Assembly: GCA_946479855.1 (NCBI GenBank)
Contig: CAMLHL010000021.1
Location: forward strand, 1-37,999
Source: an uncultured Pseudomonadota bacterium
Lineage (GTDB): Bacteria > Pseudomonadota > Gammaproteobacteria > Burkholderiales > Rhodocyclaceae
DNA length: 37,999 nucleotides
Direction of reading: 5' to 3'
Both the position numbers and the translations under genes were made by a program. A model generated the notes under the pieces. It had not been told where the DNA came from. It was given only the letters and a program-made list of their open reading frames with translations, and did no database searches. The first letter of the stretch is position 1. Each line of letters begins with the position of its first letter. Shown here piece by piece: positions 23,056 through 31,896 of the stretch.

Positions 23056-23151
23056 AACGCAGCCTATGGACTAGAATACCATCGCTTTCTATGTGTCCCC
23101 TTGGGTTCAGGGAGGTGGGCATTCCGTTTTTTATTAACGAGAGGTGGGTTC

Positions 23152-24579
23152 ATGTCTGGAACGCAAACCACATACAACGATAAGGTCGTACGGCAATTCG
23201 CCGTCATGACTGTCATCTGGGGCATCGTCGGCATGCTTGTCGGTGTCATCATTGCAGCGCAATTGGTCTGGCCGGAGCTGAATTTTGGCCCCTGGTTTCA
23301 CTTTGGGCGCTTGCGTCCGTTGCATACCAACGCGGTTATCTTCGCGTTCGGTGGCTGTGCTTTGTTTGCAACGTCTTACTGGTGTGTCCAACGCACCTGT
23401 CACGTCCGTCTTTGGGGCGGTCCGCTGATTCCTTTTACGTTCTGGGGTTGGCAAATTGTTATTCTTCTGGCTGCCATCACGTTGCCGCTGGGGATGTCCA
23501 CCGGCAAGGAATACGCCGAACTGGAATGGCCGATTGATATTCTGATCGCCCTGGTTTGGGTTTCTTATGCGCTGGTATTCTTCGGCACGATCGCCGTTCG
23601 CAAAGTTTCCCATATCTACGTGGCAAACTGGTTCTTCGGTGGCTTCATTCTTGCCGTGGCACTGCTGCATATTGTCAATAGCATGGAAATGCCGATCACG
23701 CTGACCAAGTCCTACTCGGTATATTCCGGTGTTCAGGACGCCATGGTTCAGTGGTGGTATGGCCACAACGCGGTGGGCTTCTTCCTGACCGCAGGCTTCC
23801 TGGGCATGATGTACTATTTTGTGCCGAAGCAGGCTGGTCGTCCGGTTTACTCCTATCGTCTGTCCGTGGTTCACTTCTGGGCGCTGATCTTTACCTACAT
23901 GTGGGCGGGTCCGCACCACCTGCACTACACCGCGCTGCCTGACTGGACCCAGTCCGTCGGCATGGTCTTCTCGCTGATTCTGCTGGCTCCGTCGTGGGGT
24001 GGCATGATCAACGGCATCATGACCCTGTCCGGTGCCTGGCATAAGCTGCGTGACGATCCTATCCTTAAATTCCTGATTACCTCCCTGTCCTTCTACGGTA
24101 TGTCTACCTTCGAAGGCCCGATGATGTCCATCAAGACCGTGAACGCCCTGTCGCATTACACGGACTGGACTGTCGGTCACGTGCACTCCGGTGCGCTCGG
24201 CTGGGTGGCCATGGTTTCCATTGGTTCCATCTACTACCTGCTGCCCCGTCTCTTCGGCAAGTCCGAGATGTACAGCACCAAGCTGGTCACGACCCACTTC
24301 TGGATCGCTACCATCGGCACTGTTTTGTATATCGCTTCCATGTGGATTGCCGGTGTGATGCAAGGCCTGATGTGGCGCGCGGTGAATGCCGACGGTACGC
24401 TGGCTTACAGCTTCGTCGAATCCGTCAAGGGCTCATATCCGTTCTGGGCGATCCGTTGGCTGGGTGGTGTCCTGTTCCTGTCCGGTATGCTGATCATGGC
24501 TTACAACATGTTCAAGACCATGGCTGGCGGCAAGACTCAGGATATGCCGGTGATCGCTCCGGCTGGTCATCACGCCTGA
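23152..24579 (+). CDS. ccoN: CcoN, cbb3 cytochrome c oxidase subunit I
   Basis: A 475-aa protein with about 12 helices, the catalytic subunit that holds heme b, heme b3 and CuB and reduces oxygen. Landmarks are [22 protein letters not shown] with its early His, [41 protein letters not shown] with the CuB His pair, and [17 protein letters not shown] near the heme ligands. ATG 23152 has GAGAGGTGGG just upstream. It is the first gene of ccoNOQP, 17 bases before ccoO. Confidence 0.97.
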   Translation: MSGTQTTYNDKVVRQFAVMTVIWGIVGMLVGVIIAAQLVWPELNFGPWFHFGRLRPLHTNAVIFAFGGCALFATSYWCVQRTCHVRLWGGPLIPFTFWGWQIVILLAAITLPLGMSTGKEYAELEWPIDILIALVWVSYALVFFGTIAVRKVSHIYVANWFFGGFILAVALLHIVNSMEMPITLTKSYSVYSGVQDAMVQWWYGHNAVGFFLTAGFLGMMYYFVPKQAGRPVYSYRLSVVHFWALIFTYMWAGPHHLHYTALPDWTQSVGMVFSLILLAPSWGGMINGIMTLSGAWHKLRDDPILKFLITSLSFYGMSTFEGPMMSIKTVNALSHYTDWTVGHVHSGALGWVAMVSIGSIYYLLPRLFGKSEMYSTKLVTTHFWIATIGTVLYIASMWIAGVMQGLMWRAVNADGTLAYSFVESVKGSYPFWAIRWLGGVLFLSGMLIMAYNMFKTMAGGKTQDMPVIAPAGHHA

Positions 24580-24595
24580 TTAGGGAGAGATAACA

Positions 24596-25231
24596 ATGCT
24601 TAAGCATGAGCAAATTGAAAAAAGCGTAGGCCTGCTGATTGCGCTGACGCTGCTTACCGTGATTTGGGGCGGTCTGCTCGAAATCGTTCCGCTGTTCTTC
24701 CAGAAGTCGACTACGACGCCGGTTGAAGGTGTAAAGCCTTACGATGCGGTGCGTCTGGTTGGGCGCGACGTCTTCGTCCGCGAAGGTTGCTTCCTTTGCC
24801 ACTCGCAGATGATTCGTCCGTTCCGCGCTGAAACCGAGCGTTACGGTCATTACTCCGTGGCCGGCGAGTATGTCTACGATCACCCGTTCCAATGGGGTTC
24901 CAAGCGTACTGGTCCGGATCTGGCCCGTGTTGGTGGCCGTTACTCCGACGAATGGCAGCGTGCCCACCTGATGAACCCGCGCGACGTGGTTCCTGAATCG
25001 AATATGCCGGCATTTGCCTTCCTGGCAAACACCAAGGCCAAGGATTCGGTTGGTGTCGACATCGAGAAAAAGATGCAGGTCATGCGTGGTTTCGCCAATG
25101 CTCGTGGTATCCCGACCTATACGGATGAGGATATCAAGGGTGCCAAGGCTGCCATCGGCGACAAGACCGAGCTGGATGTCCTGATCGCCTACCTGCAGGG
25201 CATGGGGACGGCGCTGAAGAACGTCAAATAA
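24596..25231 (+). CDS. ccoO: CcoO, monoheme subunit II of cbb3 oxidase
   Basis: A 211-aa membrane-anchored cytochrome c. One N-terminal helix (about 11-31) and heme site C65-FL-C68-H69 in [24 protein letters not shown] supplies the axial Met region. It passes electrons from CcoP to CcoN. GGGAGAG precedes ATG 24596. Length is normal for the family. Confidence 0.96.
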   Translation: MLKHEQIEKSVGLLIALTLLTVIWGGLLEIVPLFFQKSTTTPVEGVKPYDAVRLVGRDVFVREGCFLCHSQMIRPFRAETERYGHYSVAGEYVYDHPFQWGSKRTGPDLARVGGRYSDEWQRAHLMNPRDVVPESNMPAFAFLANTKAKDSVGVDIEKKMQVMRGFANARGIPTYTDEDIKGAKAAIGDKTELDVLIAYLQGMGTALKNVK

Positions 25232-25236
25232 TAGCC

Positions 25237-25431
25237 ATGGACATCAACGATCTGCGCTCCATGACGACAGTCCTCGGCTTGCTTTGCTTTCTGGGGATTG
25301 TCGGATGGGCTTACGGCAAGAGCAGTCAGAAGGGCTTTGAGGAGGCTGCCAACCTGCCGTTCGCAGAACATGATGACGAAGGTGAGGCGTCAAGCACGTC
25401 TCCCCGCGCTGATATAAAGGAAAGCAAATGA
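25237..25431 (+). CDS. ccoQ: CcoQ, small cbb3 subunit
   Basis: A 64-aa protein with one helix (about 8-27: TTVLGLLCFLGIVGWAYG) and a KGFEEAANLPFAEHDD tail typical of CcoQ/FixQ. It stabilises the complex. It starts 5 bases after the ccoO stop, and its own stop overlaps the ccoP ATG (ATGA). Confidence 0.93.
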   Translation: MDINDLRSMTTVLGLLCFLGIVGWAYGKSSQKGFEEAANLPFAEHDDEGEASSTSPRADIKESK

Positions 25432-26327
25432 GCGATTTCGTTAGCGATTTTTGGAACCTGTACGTGATTGTGATCGTCGTGGGTAGTATTCTTGCCTGCG
25501 CCGTATTGCTGATCGTTCAGGGCAAAGCGACGTTCACCCCGGGCAAGACCATGGGGCACGTCTGGGATGAAACCCTGGAGGAATACAACAACCCGATGCC
25601 CAAGTGGTGGAGCTGGTTGTTTGTCATTACCGTGGTCTTCGCTTTTGTCTATCTGTCTCTCTATCCAGGCCTCGGTAATTTCAAGGGCATGCTGGGCTGG
25701 ACGGCAGTTGGCCAGCACAAGGCTGAAGTTGATAAAATGGATGCTGCAGTCAAGCCGCTGTTCGACAAATATATGGCCATGGACGTCAAGGCTGTTGCTG
25801 CCGACAAGCAGGCCATGGAAATGGGCAAGCGCCTCTTCCTGACCTATTGCATGCAGTGTCACGGTGCTGATGCGCGTGGCGCCAAGGGCTTCCCGAACCT
25901 GACTGATGGCGACTGGCTGTATGGCGGTGAACCGGAGCAGATCAAGGAAACCATTGCCAATGGCCGTATGGGCGTCATGCCTCCGCATGAGCAGCTTGGT
26001 GCTGATACCATCAAGGATCTGGCCAACTTCGTCCGCTCGCTGTCCGGTCTGCCGCATGATTCCGTTCGTGCCGGCAAAGGCAAGGAAACCTTCAATTCTG
26101 CCGGTTGCGTCGGATGCCACGGTCCTGAGGCCAAGGGGACGCAGGCTGTAGGTGCCCCGAACCTGACTGACAAGGTCTGGTTGTATGGCTCTTCCGAAGC
26201 CACCATCACCGAGACGATCACCAAGGGTCGTCAGAACCAGATGCCGGCCTGGAAGGATTTCCTGGGCGACGCCAAGGTGCATCTGCTGGCTGCTTACGTG
26301 TTCAGCTTGAGTCAAGCTGCCAAGTAA
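25428..26327 (+). CDS. ccoP: CcoP, diheme subunit III of cbb3 oxidase
   Basis: A 299-aa protein. Two N-terminal helices (about 10-30 and 60-79) mark the long CcoP form, with the family segment HVWDETLEEYNNPMPKWW between them. Two cytochrome c domains follow with C141-MQ-C144-H and C227-VG-C230-H; MGVMPPHE and NQMPAW supply axial Met residues. It takes electrons from soluble cytochromes c. The start overlaps ccoQ by four bases. Confidence 0.97.
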   Translation: MSDFVSDFWNLYVIVIVVGSILACAVLLIVQGKATFTPGKTMGHVWDETLEEYNNPMPKWWSWLFVITVVFAFVYLSLYPGLGNFKGMLGWTAVGQHKAEVDKMDAAVKPLFDKYMAMDVKAVAADKQAMEMGKRLFLTYCMQCHGADARGAKGFPNLTDGDWLYGGEPEQIKETIANGRMGVMPPHEQLGADTIKDLANFVRSLSGLPHDSVRAGKGKETFNSAGCVGCHGPEAKGTQAVGAPNLTDKVWLYGSSEATITETITKGRQNQMPAWKDFLGDAKVHLLAAYVFSLSQAAK

Positions 26328-26336
26328 TTAGAAAAG

Positions 26337-26366
26337 GCAGGGCGGCTTTGTGCCGCCCTGCTTTAT
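26337..26366 (+). terminator. Terminator of ccoNOQP
   Basis: GCAGGGCGGC (26337-26346) pairs perfectly with GCCGCCCTGC (26352-26361), loop TTTGT, followed by TTTATTTG. It is 10 bases after the ccoP stop. Confidence 0.88.
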
Positions 26367-26381
26367 TTGTATAAGCATTGG

Positions 26382-26395
26382 CTGATCTGTATCAA
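26382..26395 (+). promoter_or_regulatory. FNR-like box upstream of ccoG
   Basis: CTGAT-CTGT-ATCAA, 9 of 10 to consensus, about 66 bases before the ccoG start. No good -10 lies exactly 32 bases away (GCAAT-like only), so the promoter geometry is unclear. Confidence 0.5.
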
Positions 26396-26460
26396 AATTG
26401 CGTCTGTGAATTTACTGCGCAATTTCCCTCTGGCGCAATTTCGATACCGATAAGATAACC

Positions 26461-27879
26461 ATGGAATCTACCGAGAATACCTCTTCCGCACAGGCTGCCA
26501 ACCCGCCAGCCGTAGTGTCGCTCTACGAGAAGCACAAGAAAATCTATATCCGGGAAGTCAAGGGTTGGTGGAATAACTGGCGCTGGATTCTGGTGTTGTT
26601 CACCCAGGTTCTCTTCTATGGTGCGCCATGGCTGGAGTGGAATGGCCGGCAGGCTGTTTTGCTGCATCTGGTTGAGCGCAAGTTCTATCTGTTCGGACTT
26701 GTCCTGTGGCCGCAAGATGTCTTTTATCTTGCGCTCTTGCTGATTGTTTCGGCCTACGCCCTGTTTCTATTTACTGCAGTGGCGGGGCGTTTGTTCTGCG
26801 GGTATGCGTGCCCCCAAACGGTTTATACCGAAATATTCATGTGGGTCGAGAACCGAATCGAAGGCGACCGTTCGGCCCGCATGAAGCTCGACAAGGGGCC
26901 GATGACGGCGCGTAAATTCCGTCTCAAGGCGATTAAGCATGCTATCTGGCTGCTTATCTCTTTGTGGACAGGGTTCACGCTGGTGGCCTATTTCACGCCA
27001 GTAAAGGAACTGTTGGCGGCGCTCCCGTTCAACCTCTCCGGCTGGGAGTTGTTCTGGACGTTTTTCTATGGCGGTTTCTGCTACATGCAGGCAGGTTTTC
27101 TGCGTGAGCAGGTCTGCAAGTACATGTGTCCCTATGCACGCTTTCAGGGCGTCATGTTTGACCCGGATACCCTGGTCATCACTTATGATCCGGAGCGCGG
27201 TGAGCCGCGCGGCGCACGTAAAAAGGGCGTGGATGCGAAAACGGCCAGCCTGGGTGATTGCGTCGATTGTGGTTTGTGCGTGGCGGTCTGTCCGACCGGC
27301 ATCGATATCCGCAAGGGGCAACAGTACGAGTGTATCGGTTGTGGTGCCTGCATCGATGCATGCGATCCGGTGATGGATAAGGTGGGTTTGCCGCGAGGGC
27401 TAATCCGGTACACGACCGAGAATGCGCTGGCGCAACATTTTGGTCCGAAGGAAGTGCTGGCGCATATTCTGCGCCCTCGCATTGCCTTGTATACCGCGAT
27501 CTTGGTGGCGATTATCGCCGCATCGATCTGGTCGCTGGCGACGCGCGTTCCGTTGAAGGTGGATGTTATCCGCGACCGCTCGGTTCTCGCTCGGGAAGCG
27601 GAGGATGGGCGGATCGAGAACATCTACAACCTGAAGATCATGAATACCACCGAAGAACCGAAGCGCTATGCCCTTTCCGTCGAGGGGATGGATGGGATCG
27701 AGCTTGTTGGCGACCGTATTGTCGAAGTGGGTAGTGCTGAAAATCACGAAATCACAGTGGTCGTTCGTGTGCCGCCGGAGTCGGGAAAAACGGGCGCCAA
27801 TACTATCTTTTTTGATATCAAGGCCCAGAACCACGACAAGATCGCGGTTCATGAAAAAGCCTCCTTCCTGATGCCCTGA
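26461..27879 (+). CDS. ccoG: CcoG, ferredoxin-like cbb3 accessory protein
   Basis: A 472-aa membrane protein with about five helices. It has the CcoG/FixG motifs FCGYACPQTVYTEIFMWVE and CKYMCPYARFQGVM. Two [4Fe-4S] ferredoxin motifs follow (CVDCGLCVAVCPTGID and CIGCGACIDACDPVMDKVG). A C-terminal Ig-like periplasmic domain completes it. It is thought to act as a cupric reductase in the copper delivery path for cbb3 oxidase. The ribosome site before ATG 26461 is weak. An FNR-like box precedes it. Confidence 0.95.
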   Translation: MESTENTSSAQAANPPAVVSLYEKHKKIYIREVKGWWNNWRWILVLFTQVLFYGAPWLEWNGRQAVLLHLVERKFYLFGLVLWPQDVFYLALLLIVSAYALFLFTAVAGRLFCGYACPQTVYTEIFMWVENRIEGDRSARMKLDKGPMTARKFRLKAIKHAIWLLISLWTGFTLVAYFTPVKELLAALPFNLSGWELFWTFFYGGFCYMQAGFLREQVCKYMCPYARFQGVMFDPDTLVITYDPERGEPRGARKKGVDAKTASLGDCVDCGLCVAVCPTGIDIRKGQQYECIGCGACIDACDPVMDKVGLPRGLIRYTTENALAQHFGPKEVLAHILRPRIALYTAILVAIIAASIWSLATRVPLKVDVIRDRSVLAREAEDGRIENIYNLKIMNTTEEPKRYALSVEGMDGIELVGDRIVEVGSAENHEITVVVRVPPESGKTGANTIFFDIKAQNHDKIAVHEKASFLMP

Positions 27880-27880
27880 C

Positions 27881-28402
27881 ATGAGTAACGCAATGACTCT
27901 GCATAATGATAAGCAGCCTTGGTACAAGGAACGCTGGCCGTGGATACTGATGACAGGCCCCGCTGTCGTAATCGTCGCCGGGGTCATGACCTTGTGGCTT
28001 GCTGTGGTGAGCAATGACGGTCTGGTAACCGACGATTATTACAAGCAGGGATTGGCGGTCAATCAGCAACTGCACAGGAATCAGCAGGCAAGTCACTTGG
28101 GCTTGCATGCTGATGTGATGCGTGCTGGTGCCAATATCCGTTTGCTGCTGGGGGCGGAAGGCGATGCGAAGCTGCCGCAGGCGATCACCCTCCGCCTGGC
28201 TCACCCGACCCGGGCCGGCCAGGACCAGGCGATCCCCATGGTCCTTGAAGCCCCGGGCTTCTATACCGGCAAGCTGACTGGAGATATCGCTGGGCGCTGG
28301 CTTGTGTCGATTGAAGATCCTGCCGGTCAATGGCGCCTTCAAGGGGAGTGGCAGGCAGATTCCGAAGAGCCGCTGCGCCTGATGGCGAAGGCGGATAAAT
28401 GA
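27881..28402 (+). CDS. ccoH: FixH/CcoH, cbb3 assembly protein
   Basis: A 173-aa protein with one N-terminal helix (about 21-43: WPWILMTGPAVVIVAGVMTLW) then VSNDGLVTDDYYKQGLAVNQ, the family signature, and a beta-rich periplasmic domain. It stays bound to the assembled cbb3 oxidase and supports its stability. The start is one base after the ccoG stop. Confidence 0.92.
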   Translation: MSNAMTLHNDKQPWYKERWPWILMTGPAVVIVAGVMTLWLAVVSNDGLVTDDYYKQGLAVNQQLHRNQQASHLGLHADVMRAGANIRLLLGAEGDAKLPQAITLRLAHPTRAGQDQAIPMVLEAPGFYTGKLTGDIAGRWLVSIEDPAGQWRLQGEWQADSEEPLRLMAKADK

Positions 28403-28431
28403 TTTCTTTGTTTGTTACTGGGAGGTGACTT

Positions 28432-28572
28432 ATGGCGTGGGAACTTTTGATTAGCAGCGATATCGGCTTGATGAGCCTTGTCGTGATTGTTGGCGTTCTG
28501 GTGATCGGCGGCGTGATGGCCAAACTGTACTCGCGCAAGATTGACGAAGAATCGCGCAGACTCGGCAAGTAA
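28432..28572 (+). CDS. DUF3149-type small membrane protein
   Basis: A 46-aa protein, MAWELLISSDIGLMSLVVIV, with one helix and a charged tail (KLYSRKIDEESRRLGK). The Trp-Glu-Leu-Leu start followed by D-x-GLMSL fits DUF3149. GGAGGTGA directly precedes ATG 28432, a near-perfect ribosome site. It follows ccoH by 30 bases and ends before a terminator, so it is the last gene of the operon. Its function is unknown. Confidence 0.82.
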   Translation: MAWELLISSDIGLMSLVVIVGVLVIGGVMAKLYSRKIDEESRRLGK

Positions 28573-28616
28573 TAGAGTCTCCGGTCGGGCTGCTCGCTGA
28601 GCGGTGTCGATCCTTG

Positions 28617-28655
28617 AACCCCTGTCCGGAGATTCCGTCAGGGGTTTGTTTTTTT
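28617..28655 (+). terminator. Terminator of the ccoGH operon
   Basis: AACCCCTG (28617-28624) pairs with CAGGGGTT (28639-28646), with an inner CCGGA/TCCG pairing, followed by a T-rich run TGTTTTTTT. Confidence 0.85.
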
Positions 28656-28679
28656 GACGGAACGAGATATTACTGGCGC

Positions 28680-29318
28680 ATGCGTCGCGCCTTGTTTATT
28701 TCCCTAGCCCTGCATCTTGCCGTTTTGGTCTCGCTTGGACCTCTGCTGTCCGGGGCGGATTCAGCCCAGGGGCATGCTGTTGGCCTGCGAGTGGCGCTCC
28801 GAAAAGCCACTTTTCCCCAGATAAACACTGCCGTCATCATCGGAAAAGGGCCTGTCGATAACAAAATGGTTCGCGCCGATCGGCAAAGCGCCGCTTTGCC
28901 TGGTCGATTGCCGAAGTCTTCGGATTCGTACCGGTTTTTGCCGTCGACCGTTGCAATCACCGCTTTCGACAAAAAAGAGGATCAAGGTGCGCAGGACAAC
29001 GTGACCACTTCTGCAGCATCTGGCGAAGGTGAGAGGGAGTACCGACTGAACGTGGCGCGTCTGGCGCGTCAATTCAGAAGTTACCCAGCTGTTGCGAAGA
29101 CTCAAGCGCAGGAGGGAACTGTATGGGTCGCGATCTCAATGTCCCTTGCCGCAGATCGGCCAAAAATATCTCTGCAACGTTCCAGCGGTCACGATGTACT
29201 CGACTTTCAGGCAGTGGACATGATCGGGCAGGCGGTAAAAATCGCCGCGATTCCTACTGTCTTGCAAGGCAGGGAATTTCGGATTGTCGTGCCTGTGGAA
29301 TATCGGTTGGCTGAATAA
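28680..29318 (+). CDS. TonB-family C-terminal domain protein
   Basis: A 212-aa protein with one N-terminal helix (about 5-20: LFISLALHLAVLVSLG). The periplasmic linker is short and not Pro-rich. The TonB-like C-terminal fold is at about 135-212 (YPAVAKTQAQEGTVWVAISM, then FQAVDMIGQAVKIAAIP and VPVEYRL). TonB proteins pass energy from ExbBD to outer-membrane receptors. No exbB/exbD is adjacent, and the linker lacks the usual Pro-rich rod, so an energy-coupling role is uncertain. ATG 28680 has no clear ribosome site. It converges on the Nudix gene with 4 bases between stops. Confidence 0.75.
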   Translation: MRRALFISLALHLAVLVSLGPLLSGADSAQGHAVGLRVALRKATFPQINTAVIIGKGPVDNKMVRADRQSAALPGRLPKSSDSYRFLPSTVAITAFDKKEDQGAQDNVTTSAASGEGEREYRLNVARLARQFRSYPAVAKTQAQEGTVWVAISMSLAADRPKISLQRSSGHDVLDFQAVDMIGQAVKIAAIPTVLQGREFRIVVPVEYRLAE

Positions 29319-29322
29319 CAGT

Positions 29323-29859
29323 CTATGGCGGGCTCAGTTCGGTTTCATGGAAGCCGAAGTGGCCCGTGTTGCGATCGTCCAGATAGCGCTCGAGGCAAAG
29401 GCTGATGCTGGGAAATGCCAAGTCGTTCCAAGGAATATCTTCGGGAGGAAGCAAGGCCACTTCGAGGCTTTCTTCGCCGGCTGAAAAATGGGCGCTGAGC
29501 AGGCGGCCCCGATAGAACAGATGGACCTGGCTGATGTGCGGAATGCTAATCAGCGCAAACGGAGCTTCAACGGAAATCCGTGCACCAGCCTCCTCGAGCG
29601 TTTCCCGAATGGCTCCCTGTGCCGTGGTTTCGCCATTTTCCATAAAACCCGCGGGAAGCGTCCAGAATCCATGGCGTGGTTCAATGGCTCGCCGGCAAAG
29701 GAGTATTTTTCCTTCCCACTCGGCGACGCAGCCAACAACCAGGCGGGGATTTTCATACTGGATATGGCCGCATGTTTCACAGACGTGGCGGGGCAAGGAG
29801 TCGCCGGGGGGAACACAAAACGAAACCTTCGACCCACACAGGTTGCAATGTTCAATCAC
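29323..29859 (-). CDS. Nudix hydrolase with zinc ribbon
   Basis: A 178-aa protein. The N-terminal zinc ribbon has C5-x2-C8 and C27-x2-C30. The full Nudix box is at 71-93: G71, E77, then R85-E86-T-L-E89-E90-x-G92. It hydrolyses a nucleoside-diphosphate-linked substrate using Mg2+; zinc-ribbon members include NADH pyrophosphatase relatives. GTG 29859 is preferred since AGGTGA lies 8 bases upstream; GTG 29871, in frame, is the alternative. Confidence 0.88.
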   Translation of the reverse strand: MIEHCNLCGSKVSFCVPPGDSLPRHVCETCGHIQYENPRLVVGCVAEWEGKILLCRRAIEPRHGFWTLPAGFMENGETTAQGAIRETLEEAGARISVEAPFALISIPHISQVHLFYRGRLLSAHFSAGEESLEVALLPPEDIPWNDLAFPSISLCLERYLDDRNTGHFGFHETELSPP

Positions 29860-29938
29860 GCTAAAAATCACCTATTTTGACGTAATCGAGTTTAGCACCG
29901 CGTTTTGGCGATTGCTCTGGTATTCCACGGTTCTTTCT

Positions 29939-29968
29939 TTGCACTCCGGCAACGCCTGTGGCTACAAT
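29939..29968 (+). promoter_or_regulatory. Possible promoter of motAB
   Basis: TTGCAC (29939-29944), 18 bases, TACAAT (29963-29968). It reads to motA with a leader of about 55 bases. No sigma28-type or sigma54-type element was seen. Confidence 0.5.
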
Positions 29969-30030
29969 AGCGAAAACCAATTACCGAGCGGATCTGCGGC
30001 GGTTCTTGCTGTCGCGATAGGGGGCTTTGC

Positions 30031-30888
30031 ATGTTTCTGATTGTCGGTTACGTCGTTATTCTGGCGGCGGCCTTGGGTACGTACGCCATTCACGGCAGCT
30101 TGCTTGCCCTGTGGGTGCCGACCGAATATGTCGCGATTATCGGTCTGACGATCGGCTACTTCCTGGCCGCAAACGATATCAAGATCATCAAGGCTACGGT
30201 CGGGGCGGTTCCCGGGATACTCAAAGGATCGAAATACACCAAGGCGTTCTATATCGATGCCTTGGCCATGCTTTTTGAGATTCTCGGCAAGGTTCGCAAG
30301 GAAGGCTTGATGTCCATCGAAGGGGATATCGAAAATCCGGAGGCCAGCCCGATCTTCAGTAAATATCCTAGCCTGGTGCATGATCACCATGTCATGGAAT
30401 TCGTTACCGACTATTTACGGATGATGGTTGGTGGCAACCTGAATACGGTGGAAATCGAGAGCTTGATGGACGTTGAGCTGGAGACGCATCACCATGAAGC
30501 AGCCGAACCCGGACATGTCGTATCGAATATCGCGGGTGCCGTACCCGCGTTTGGTATCGTGGTTGCAGTTATGGGGGTGGTCAACGTCATGGGTTCCGTG
30601 GGGTCGCCACCGGCTGTGCTGGGCAAGATGATCGGGGGCGCGCTGGTCGGTACCTTCTTGGGTATTCTGATCTCCTATGGCTTCGTCGAGCCGGTCGCCA
30701 AGCTGCTGGAGCAAAAGGCAAATGAGGGAGCGACCATCTACAAAACCATCAAAATGGTTTTGCTGGCTTCCATGTCCGGGTATGCCCCGCAGGTGGCCAT
30801 CGAGTTCGGTCGGAAAACATTGGGGGCTGGCGTTCGCCCTAGCTTCATCGAGCTTGAGGAAGAACTCAAGGCACGCAAGGGCAAGTAA
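30031..30888 (+). CDS. motA: MotA, flagellar stator subunit
   Basis: A 285-aa protein with four helices (two near the N-terminus, two near 165-215) and a large cytoplasmic loop carrying the charged residues that contact FliG. Landmarks are MFLIVGYVVILAAALGTYAI and GAVPAFGIVVAVMGVVNVMG. With MotB it forms the proton-driven stator. GGGGG lies about 7 bases upstream of ATG. It ends 27 bases before motB. Confidence 0.95.
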   Translation: MFLIVGYVVILAAALGTYAIHGSLLALWVPTEYVAIIGLTIGYFLAANDIKIIKATVGAVPGILKGSKYTKAFYIDALAMLFEILGKVRKEGLMSIEGDIENPEASPIFSKYPSLVHDHHVMEFVTDYLRMMVGGNLNTVEIESLMDVELETHHHEAAEPGHVVSNIAGAVPAFGIVVAVMGVVNVMGSVGSPPAVLGKMIGGALVGTFLGILISYGFVEPVAKLLEQKANEGATIYKTIKMVLLASMSGYAPQVAIEFGRKTLGAGVRPSFIELEEELKARKGK

Positions 30889-30915
30889 GCCCGGTCAAAT
30901 CCATGGGCCAAAATA

Positions 30916-31863
30916 ATGAGCGATGATTCCACACGCCCCATAGTCATCAAGCGCAAAAAGGTTGTTGCCGGTGGAGCACACGGTGGCGCCTGGAAAATTG
31001 CCTATGCCGACTTTGTGACGGCGATGATGGCCTTCTTCCTGTTGATGTGGCTGCTTGGTTCGACGGCGAAGGGCGACTTGCAGGGTATCGCCGAGTTTTT
31101 CCAGAACCCACTCAAGGTTTCGCATGAGGGTGGTGCCGGATCTGGTGATGCAAGCAGCGTCTTGCAGGGGGGGGGCAAGGACTTGACCCGCCAGTCGGGC
31201 CAGGTCAAGCGTGGTGATGTCGAGGCAAAAAAATCCACTTCCTTTTCCAAGGAGGCTCAAGCCGAGTTTCGTCGGAAAGAACAGGAGCGCCTGGAGGCGT
31301 TGAAGGCCAATATCGAAAAAATGATCGAGCAGAGCCCGCAGTTGGCTCAATTCAAAAAGCAGATGTTGCTCGATATCACGTCCGAAGGCTTGCGTATCCA
31401 GATTGTCGACGAACAGAATCGCCCCATGTTTGATTCGAGCAGCGCGGACCTCAAGCCTTATACTCGGGATATTCTTCGCCAGATTGGCAAGGCGTTGAAT
31501 GGAGTATCGAACCGGATCAGTCTGGCCGGACACACCGATGCCGCGAAGTTTTCTGGTGGTGAAGTCGGATTTTCCAACTGGGAGCTTTCCGCCAATCGGG
31601 CAAATGCCTCGCGTCGGGAACTGGTGGCTGGCGGGATGGACGATAGCAAGGTCCTGCGCGTAGTTGGGCTAGCCTCGACGGTTCTATTCGACAAAAACGA
31701 CCCCCTGAATTCCATCAATCGACGAATCAGTATTGTGGTGCTGAATCAGAAAACAGAAAGGGCCATCTTGCAAGAGGAGGGGCCTGAAACGGATGTCGGG
31801 GGGGATGAGGGGCTTCCCGAAGGTCTGGTGCTACCGGGAGTGGGCAAAGGGACGGCTGGGTGA
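30916..31863 (+). CDS. motB: MotB, flagellar stator subunit
   Basis: A 315-aa protein. The single N-terminal helix holds the proton-binding D32 in AYADFVTAMMAFFLLMW. A plug/linker follows, then a C-terminal OmpA-like peptidoglycan-binding domain (about 150-290, with SLAGHTDAAKF and NRRISIVV). It anchors the stator to the cell wall. A Gly-rich acidic tail ends it. It is the second gene of the mot-che operon. Confidence 0.95.
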   Translation: MSDDSTRPIVIKRKKVVAGGAHGGAWKIAYADFVTAMMAFFLLMWLLGSTAKGDLQGIAEFFQNPLKVSHEGGAGSGDASSVLQGGGKDLTRQSGQVKRGDVEAKKSTSFSKEAQAEFRRKEQERLEALKANIEKMIEQSPQLAQFKKQMLLDITSEGLRIQIVDEQNRPMFDSSSADLKPYTRDILRQIGKALNGVSNRISLAGHTDAAKFSGGEVGFSNWELSANRANASRRELVAGGMDDSKVLRVVGLASTVLFDKNDPLNSINRRISIVVLNQKTERAILQEEGPETDVGGDEGLPEGLVLPGVGKGTAG

Positions 31864-31896
31864 ACGGGGTTCGTTCGAAAATAATCGGGGCGAGTA

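Noticed and set aside
23072..23077. TAGAAT as the -10 of ccoN
   Set aside because: A better hexamer than TACCAT but only 26 bases from the FNR box centre, which does not fit activation from that box.
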